Below are positions 58,701 to 64,000 of a stretch of DNA of 64,000 nucleotides, piece after piece. Each line of letters starts with the position of its first letter. Positions within the stretch are counted from its first letter, which is position 1. Under the pieces are notes generated by a model. That model did no database searches. It worked only from the letters and a program-made list of their open reading frames with translations, and was not told where the DNA came from. Source of the stretch: Quillaja saponaria (lineage: Eukaryota > Streptophyta > Magnoliopsida > Fabales > Quillajaceae); assembly GCA_029379385.1 (NCBI GenBank), contig CM055613.1, positions 14,030,001 to 14,094,000 on the forward strand, written 5' to 3'. Both the position numbers and the translations under genes were made by a program.

Positions 58701-60469
58701 AGATATTGATGATATATCAAGATTATTTTGCTAAAATACTTTGTAGCTTTAAAGCATACATAACAATGGCTTGTATGTGTCTTTTTGTTTGTGCATATAC
58801 TTATGTATATAAATAATTGCAGAAAACATTGAAAGATCAGATGGTTCTCATTTTAGTAGTTAATGTTAGGTAGGGGCTTCATCACATCCGACTATGAAGA
58901 TTCATAAAACCTGACATTTCCCTCAATTTATTTCTGATATCAGGAGGAAGAAAAACTTCGAGCTCTATATGATAAGGAGTGGAATAAGCTTAAGACTCTG
59001 GATAGAATAGGCGCTGAATCTGACAGGATTGATAATACTCTGGCTTCCAGCAGAAGGCTGAATTCAGAAATTAATGTAGCTGTTGCAGCAGCTGATGTGA
59101 TATCAAGAAGGATACACAAGCTAAGAGATGAAGAGTTGCTTCCCCAACTTATAGAATTGATTGAAGGGTATGATAATATTGATTTTTTTTTTTATACTGC
59201 ATATGGAGTTATGCCTTATCACAATAAAATTGAAGGGATTATGTTGATGCAATACGTTTGGTTGATTTGTATCTTAAGCAACTATACTGATGCTATAAAT
59301 TTGATTGATTTGGTATTTTTGACATACATACTGTTAATATTTTTTCAATTCAATCATCTGTTATACTTTTCTTACTTCCCTTCCTTATCTGTTGCTACTG
59401 ATCATAAGCATTCATGTTTACGTACACAATCCTATAGCACATTTGAAGTCTGAAGTATAAGGAATTTTATAATGTAGTTTTTTGACATGTCTAGTATTTC
59501 AGGATGTGTCCTGTTGGGCATTAAAATGAAATTGATATGAAGAGTATTAATTTAATCTCTGATCAACTTACTAGGGTGGGGAGAATTGTAGTTTATTGAT
59601 ATTGCTCTAGTATTTCCTGATGTTTTCTTTCATGACTTTTAAGTCTTACCCGTCATGAATTTCTTTTTAGGTTAATTGGAATGTGGAAGTTCATGGGTTC
59701 ATGCCACCAGAAACAACTCCAAGTAATCAAAAGGGCCAAAAGCCATGTACATATAGTGGATCCTGGCATTAGGAAGGAGTCTAGCTCTAGGGCCACTTTG
59801 AGATTGGAAAAGATGATCTTGAACTGGGGTATGTGCTTTAGTAACTTTATTGATACACAGAAAGCCTTCGTAAAATACTTGGACGAGTGGCTGCTGAGAT
59901 GCATTTCTCAGGAACCAGAGGAAACTTCAGATGGCACAGCTCCTTTCTCTCCAAGCAGAATAGGAGCCCCACCAATCTTCACTGTTTGTAATGATTGGTA
60001 CCATGCAGTCAATGGAATTTCTGGAATGGAGGTATGTAAAGCCATTAATGATTTTGCCTCAAACGTGCATCGGTTGTATGAGAAGCAAGAAGCCGAAAAG
60101 CTCGAGAGACACAAAGTAGAATACTTTTGGAAGGATTTTATATACGGCCTTCAATCCTTTCACAAGAACAATGGCATAAGTTGGGATCCAGATGCATTGT
60201 CTGACAATATGGAAGCCTTATGGGGTCCTACAGAAGCCGAACTTGAGCTACTCGGTGGATTTGATGAGATTTTAGTGCCTGTAAGGAAGAGACTGATTGA
60301 ACAGAAAGCAAGACATGAAGATGCTATTAGAGAAGTCAATGATGCTTCTTCAAGTTGCTTACAAGCGGGTTTGTGTCCAGTTTTCGAAGCTTTGGAGGGC
60401 TTCTGTTTAGAAACCCTGAATGCTTACGAGCAGCTTAGAGTTCCAAATACTGGAGTTGGCGTACAATGA
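55721..60469 (+). CDS. DUF630/DUF632 protein (NRG2/bZIP-like regulator family)
   Basis: An 853-residue plant-specific protein in four exons: 55721-57038, 57661-57881, 58944-59167, 59671-60469, all in phase. The start at 55721 gives MGIGVSKSDS, fitting N-myristoylation (Gly2, Ser6) but without the Cys3 of the usual MGC start. DUF630 covers about residues 1-60 (VNLCKERKESIKGAKHCRYD, FYFQSLLDVGNALNRYVEEE). The middle is acidic and low-complexity, with an Ala/Glu-rich helix (LAAREAAREGAKEGAHFEAE). DUF632 runs from about residue 400 (GLHEAVKYIRDEFENAFHYR) through DLSSTLEKLHVWEKKLYEEV and IHKLRDEELLPQLIELIEGL to RHKVEYFWKDFIYG near the C-terminus, largely coiled-coil. Relatives include NRG2, a nitrate-signalling protein; the specific function here is unknown. 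Long AG-rich leader precedes it. Confidence 0.92.
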
Positions 60470-60779
60470 AGTGAACAACTGAACATCATTTTTATCTTTT
60501 TTCTTCTATTGGAATGTAGAAGTGGGTTCCCTTTGAGAAAATATTAGTGTTTTTGATGTTTTTACTTAATGCTTTTAGTAGGAACCCAGTGAACAAGAAA
60601 TCCTTGTGATTAAGAGTAGAAATTTTGACTACATATAAGTCTAGATATGTGGGTTTAAAAAGTATATATGTTATTTTAGATGGGGCAAATATTTTCTTTT
60701 CTGTTGGGACTTTTCCTGTTCTCCAGGGGAATGAAGCCAAATATTTTCGACAATAAAGAGGGTAACTGTGAGTTGTCTG

Positions 60780-60960
60780 TTGAATTGATATAAACTCAAC
60801 TCAGCATAACTAAATTTAAATCCCAAACTAGTTGGGATTGGATTTTATAGGATTTTGACTAATTTTATGTTGGCCATCAACCTATTGTCACTTTTCTCCT
60901 CTACCCAGGCTTGGGACGGGCAGAGTAAATTTAGGTGGAGTTTGGATTGATATAAAAGCA
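60780..60960 (+). repeat. SINE-like fragment
   Basis: Contains AACTCAACTCAGCATAAC, the inverted repeat ATCCCAAACTAGTTGGGAT and, 80 bp on, ACCCAGGCTTGGGACGGGCA. Such phrases recur in plant short retroposons. The block is GC-richer than its flanks. Assignment is tentative. Confidence 0.4.
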
Positions 60961-61074
60961 GGAAAAAAATTAAATTCCATGTTTGTTTTGAGACGAAACG
61001 CCTTAGCAGCATACTATTTCTTTACGAGTTTTCTTTCTTTTGTTTTTGGCCATGATGTATATCTGGCTTATGTG

Positions 61075-61140
61075 GCAGCATAACTATATCTAGTGAGTAC
61101 AAGCAGCATAACTATAACTAGTGAGTACAAGCAGCATACT
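61075..61140. repeat. 28-bp tandem duplication
   Basis: Two copies of a unit starting GCAGCATAACTATA and ending AGTGAGTACAA at 61075-61102 and 61103-61130, differing at one base, followed by a partial third (GCAGCATACT). Confidence 0.95.
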
Positions 61141-62250
61141 GCATTGGAATAGTGGATTACTTCGACGTCAGTACATCATTGCGATTCTCCAAACGCAATT
61201 TCATTTCGCCGAGTTTTGTGCTCAACGGTATGATAATCACTCTCCGCTAACACATTCTGAATCTTTCTCTATATCTAACTTACTATGTTTGGTTGACGAG
61301 AAAATACATGGGAAAAAGTAAATCGAAACTTGATTGATGTGCGTATACTATTTGAGTTTTCAATTAATTTAATCTAATAGAAATGAACTAAACTATCGAT
61401 TTGACTTATAATCTTTTGAGCTCAGCTACTGAATTTGGACTTTGTTTCTATGCGCCTGTTAAGCATGTTTTGTGTATTGTTTCAGTTCAAATTTAACTGG
61501 ATCATGGTGTGCATACGAATAATTTCTTAATGTTTCTAAAAAAATCTGACTGTAAACATATATTCCGAATTGAATGGTGCTATTCTGATATTTGAATGTC
61601 ACTTTTGGATGGGTGGGATGAATTGCAAAATTCTTCTGCAAATTAAGTTTGATTGTTAACAGAATACATCAATAGTCGCAACCCATTAGGAACATTATTA
61701 CAATTCTCTTGTAAGAAAATTTAAAATTTTCTACCATCTATTGATCATTTCCAGCAGTTTCTGGAGCTTCCTTTTCAGATGTGTAATTACAAATTTAGTT
61801 TTCGGGGGTATGTTCAACTTGTGGTGCCAATTAGTAATTTATTACATGCTTTTAGCGTTAACGGGAGCATCGTGAAATTATGCATAGATTATCCCATGAC
61901 AGACTTTGATGGGGGTTATAAGCCTCTCCCATAAAAGATGATTTCATAAAACACTTCCTGGATTTGGTTATCTTTTCTGAATGTGGAATATGGGATATGG
62001 TAGGAGCCAAGTATGTAGCTTATTTAAGAATAACTGTTTGTAGTTTGAAAATGTAGAGAGACTTGAATATGTGCTTATGGATATATACTGTTTCTTTAGA
62101 TGATAGACATTACAAATTTATAACTTATACTGATTTTGACATTTTGGGTGTCTTATATTGTTGCTGAAACTGGTTGAACTAGTTGATGCTTGAAATGATC
62201 TTCAGGTCATGCTTTTTTTGAAAATTTGAATCAATATAGTCTAGGAGTAG

Positions 62251-62352
62251 ACCAGAAATATCTGTTTGTCTTGTAGTTTGAGCTTGATGCAAACTTATGA
62301 GGTGGATAGATAGATCAGAAATATCTGTTCGTCTTCTTGTTTGAGCTGGATG
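62251..62352. repeat. ~62-bp-period diverged tandem duplication
   Basis: Two segments share AGAAATATCTGTTTGTCTT or AGAAATATCTGTTCGTCTT followed by GTTTGAGCTKGATG. They start near 62252 and 62316. The duplication lies downstream of the DOG1 gene stop codon, probably outside its transcript. Confidence 0.75.
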
Positions 62353-62750
62353 TAGCTTATCCAAATAGGATACGTGTTCTTTTAAATCAGGAGGCTTGAT
62401 CTTACTAGACTGACTGCCTCAGGAAGTTGCAGGAATATTAGTAGTAGAGAGTTTTTTTGGTTAAGCTACTCAACTAGATTTATAGCACTGTCACAGAATC
62501 TGGATTCTGAATATTGTGTTTTTATAACTGAAACAGCGATCAGAAATCAATTTCAACATTCTTAAGGTAGTACAAAAACGTGAACTCATATATAGAAAAC
62601 CTCAACGACAACGATACATAGCACATAGAAGCTATAAAACATGCCGAGGAAGCATTCAATCTGATTCTATCCTGCTTCCAAAAAGTTTACTTTCCAGGCT
62701 AACTTCATCTTATTCCCACATACCTGTCCCGCTTTAGCCTGCTACTCTAT

Positions 62751-63671
62751 TCAACTGTTGCACTCTCCATATTGATCAACCGTGGCGTGGCCACCATTGC
62801 TTAAGCTACTAATACCGCGGTTGTCATACCTGGCGTCCCTCTTTTTCCCCCAGTCATGCAGCCTCAGGTGCAGCTCTGCAGCAGCAATTAAGAATTGTGC
62901 AGCCTGTAATGGATTCAGAATATTAAGAATAGACTTTAGTGTTCTGAGACGTAAATCATCAGCTCTCAGCAAAATTTTCTCAAGCTCATCCTCTTTTGGA
63001 GCCAAAGTTGAATCAACTCTGTCCTCAAATCCATTACTATCATTACGTCCAGTCCCAGCATCCCTTATCATCTCAGTCATTAAATGTGATAATTCCACCA
63101 TTGATGAGTCTGCCACAGTTTCCTGCTGCTTTGCCATCTTCTCTGTGATTTCCCTCTCCTCCCTTATAGTCTTTGTTTGCAACTCATCCAATTTGGTTAT
63201 CTGATTTAATGAGAGATCAGCCAAGTCAAACGAATGCAACCCATGAATAATTTCGTTGAATCTCACTTCAAATTCCAAGCCAGATTTAGAGTAGAGCAAA
63301 TGAAATGCCATGCTTGGACGCCACCCACCAATCCAAAGAAAAGCATCCTCCAAGGAAGTCGTCCATGTTGGGGACAACATTGCCAGCACATCTTGCTTCA
63401 CGCACCTTGACTTGGTTTTGTAGTAATGCTCATAATGCTCGATGACCTGGTTGATCAGCTGCTTTGACACCTTACCATTTGCCATCTGAGAGACTTGGCC
63501 ATCTGCAATTGGAGTTGCTTCAGTTTTAGAATGGTTAGTGTTGGTATTTTTGTGGTTTGTTGAGGCAAATATAAGGTCCTGGAGATCTCTGTTTTGCTGG
63601 ACGAGCCAGCTTTCAAAGAATTGCTGGAAGCTCTCTCGCTCTGAATTGTCACTTGAGGTGATGTTTGACAT
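62751..63671 (-). CDS. DOG1-domain protein (DOG1-like)
   Basis: A 306-residue single-exon frame. The first in-frame ATG is at 63671 (MSNITSSDNSER), about 100 nt downstream of a TATA box. The DOG1 domain is evident: ESFQQFFESWLVQQNRDLQD (start), INQVIEHYEHYYKTKSRCVK, LAMLSPTWTTSLEDAFLWIG, GWRPSMAFHLLYSKSGLEFE and a C-terminal block ending AAQFLIAAAELHLRLHDWG. The DOG1 domain is shared with the C-terminal half of TGA bZIP factors, but no bZIP region is present, so this is a DOG1/DOGL protein. DOG1 controls seed dormancy via PP2C phosphatases and binds heme; two His spaced i, i+4 (about 268 and 272) occupy a comparable place here. A Glu/Lys-rich coiled-coil lies in the middle. Subtype within the family is not certain. 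Confidence 0.9.
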   Translation of the reverse strand: MSNITSSDNSERESFQQFFESWLVQQNRDLQDLIFASTNHKNTNTNHSKTEATPIADGQVSQMANGKVSKQLINQVIEHYEHYYKTKSRCVKQDVLAMLSPTWTTSLEDAFLWIGGWRPSMAFHLLYSKSGLEFEVRFNEIIHGLHSFDLADLSLNQITKLDELQTKTIREEREITEKMAKQQETVADSSMVELSHLMTEMIRDAGTGRNDSNGFEDRVDSTLAPKEDELEKILLRADDLRLRTLKSILNILNPLQAAQFLIAAAELHLRLHDWGKKRDARYDNRGISSLSNGGHATVDQYGECNS

Positions 63672-64000
63672 GTATCTATCAATTTTGGAAGCCACGGATA
63701 TTGTTTGGCTTCTAGTTATGATACAACAAGTAGATGATCCTCGACCCTCCAAACCAAGGGTGGGTTGTTTTATAGGCAGAGTAATAAGCAAGTGCAACCA
63801 AGTGGAGTTGTGGGAGTCATATCAAAGAAAAAAAGTGAAAGTTGTGGATTGGGTTTGATTCAGAGTATCTGAAATTATAAAAATGAAAGTTGGAGAAAAA
63901 GATGGGTTTAGAATTTAGACTAAATTACTGTAACAGAGGAGGAGAATTATAAAGTAGAAGATAGTGGAACTGTGGAATCCTTTGATGAAAGATAAGAGAA
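63672..64000. other. DOG1-like gene promoter region to window edge
   Basis: Upstream flank of the DOG1-like gene on the minus strand. It contains a clear TATA box at 63768-63775 and otherwise AT-rich sequence. No ACGTG or RY motif was noticed, but only about 330 bp are visible. Confidence 0.55.
63768..63775 (-). promoter_or_regulatory. TATA box of the DOG1-like gene
   Basis: CTATAAAA on the minus strand, 97 nt before the ATG at 63671. This predicts transcription start near 63740 and a leader of about 70 nt, a normal plant arrangement, and supports the 63671 start codon. Confidence 0.7.

Larger units (their letters stand above)
60470..62750. other. Spacer between convergent DUF632 and DOG1 genes
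   Basis: It holds the 3' flank of both genes. A SINE-like fragment lies at about 60780-60960 (ATCCCAAACTAGTTGGGAT, later CCCAGGCTTGGGACGGGCAG), with two short tandem duplications at 61075-61140 and 62251-62352. No further exon chain or RNA gene was recognised. Confidence 0.5.

Noticed and set aside
63672..63797. Longer N-terminus for the DOG1-like protein
   Set aside because: The upstream extension begins at TTG, contains no ATG and would overlap the TATA box; ATG at 63671 precedes the conserved domain.

Overview
The window is nuclear DNA from a flowering plant, almost certainly a woody-type eudicot. Evidence: GT-AG introns of 80 to 2,500 bp, AT-rich intergenic DNA, TATA boxes, plastid, mitochondrial and secretory presequences, and plant-only families (NAC, DUF630/DUF632, DOG1, BGAL). 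I cannot name the species. No viral, organellar or bacterial segment and no coding-competent transposon was seen.

Layout. 1-5.9 kb: AT-rich intergenic DNA with Tourist/Harbinger-like MITEs, one nested in the arm of another foldback element. 5.9-10.0 kb (+): a plastid-targeted DUF3727-type protein whose exons 5-6 are broken as written. 10.8-17.4 kb (+): ER glucosidase II alpha subunit (GH31) with a 1.4-kb hAT element in intron 1 and one frameshift in the last exon. 18.8-19.9 kb (+): an intronless FolD-like protein with several altered active-site residues. 20.7-31.4 kb (-): a 19-exon GH35 beta-galactosidase of the BGAL10 type with a C-terminal lectin domain, carrying three single-base insertions in exons 6-7. 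31.4-41.5 kb: gene-free AT-rich DNA with a foldback element, a Helitron-like element and SINE-like remnants. 41.5-43.1 kb (+): an ATAF1-type NAC factor with three CACGTG boxes upstream. 44.1-47.1 kb (-): a nucellin-like aspartic protease. 48.1-50.5 kb (-): a RING-CH membrane protein. 54.1-54.4 kb (-): a possible small membrane protein. 55.7-60.5 kb (+): a DUF630/DUF632 protein. 62.8-63.7 kb (-): a DOG1-domain protein.

The genes do not form a pathway. They are independently transcribed housekeeping genes (N-glycan trimming, one-carbon metabolism, wall galactose removal) and stress or seed regulators (NAC, RING-CH, DOG1). The most useful observations are the altered FolD copy, the precisely bounded transposons (hAT with 8-bp duplication, nested MITEs, Helitron), and seven suspected small indels confined to three genes between 7.7 and 28.9 kb while the other genes join cleanly. 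That pattern fits residual sequencing insertions at least as well as pseudogenes.
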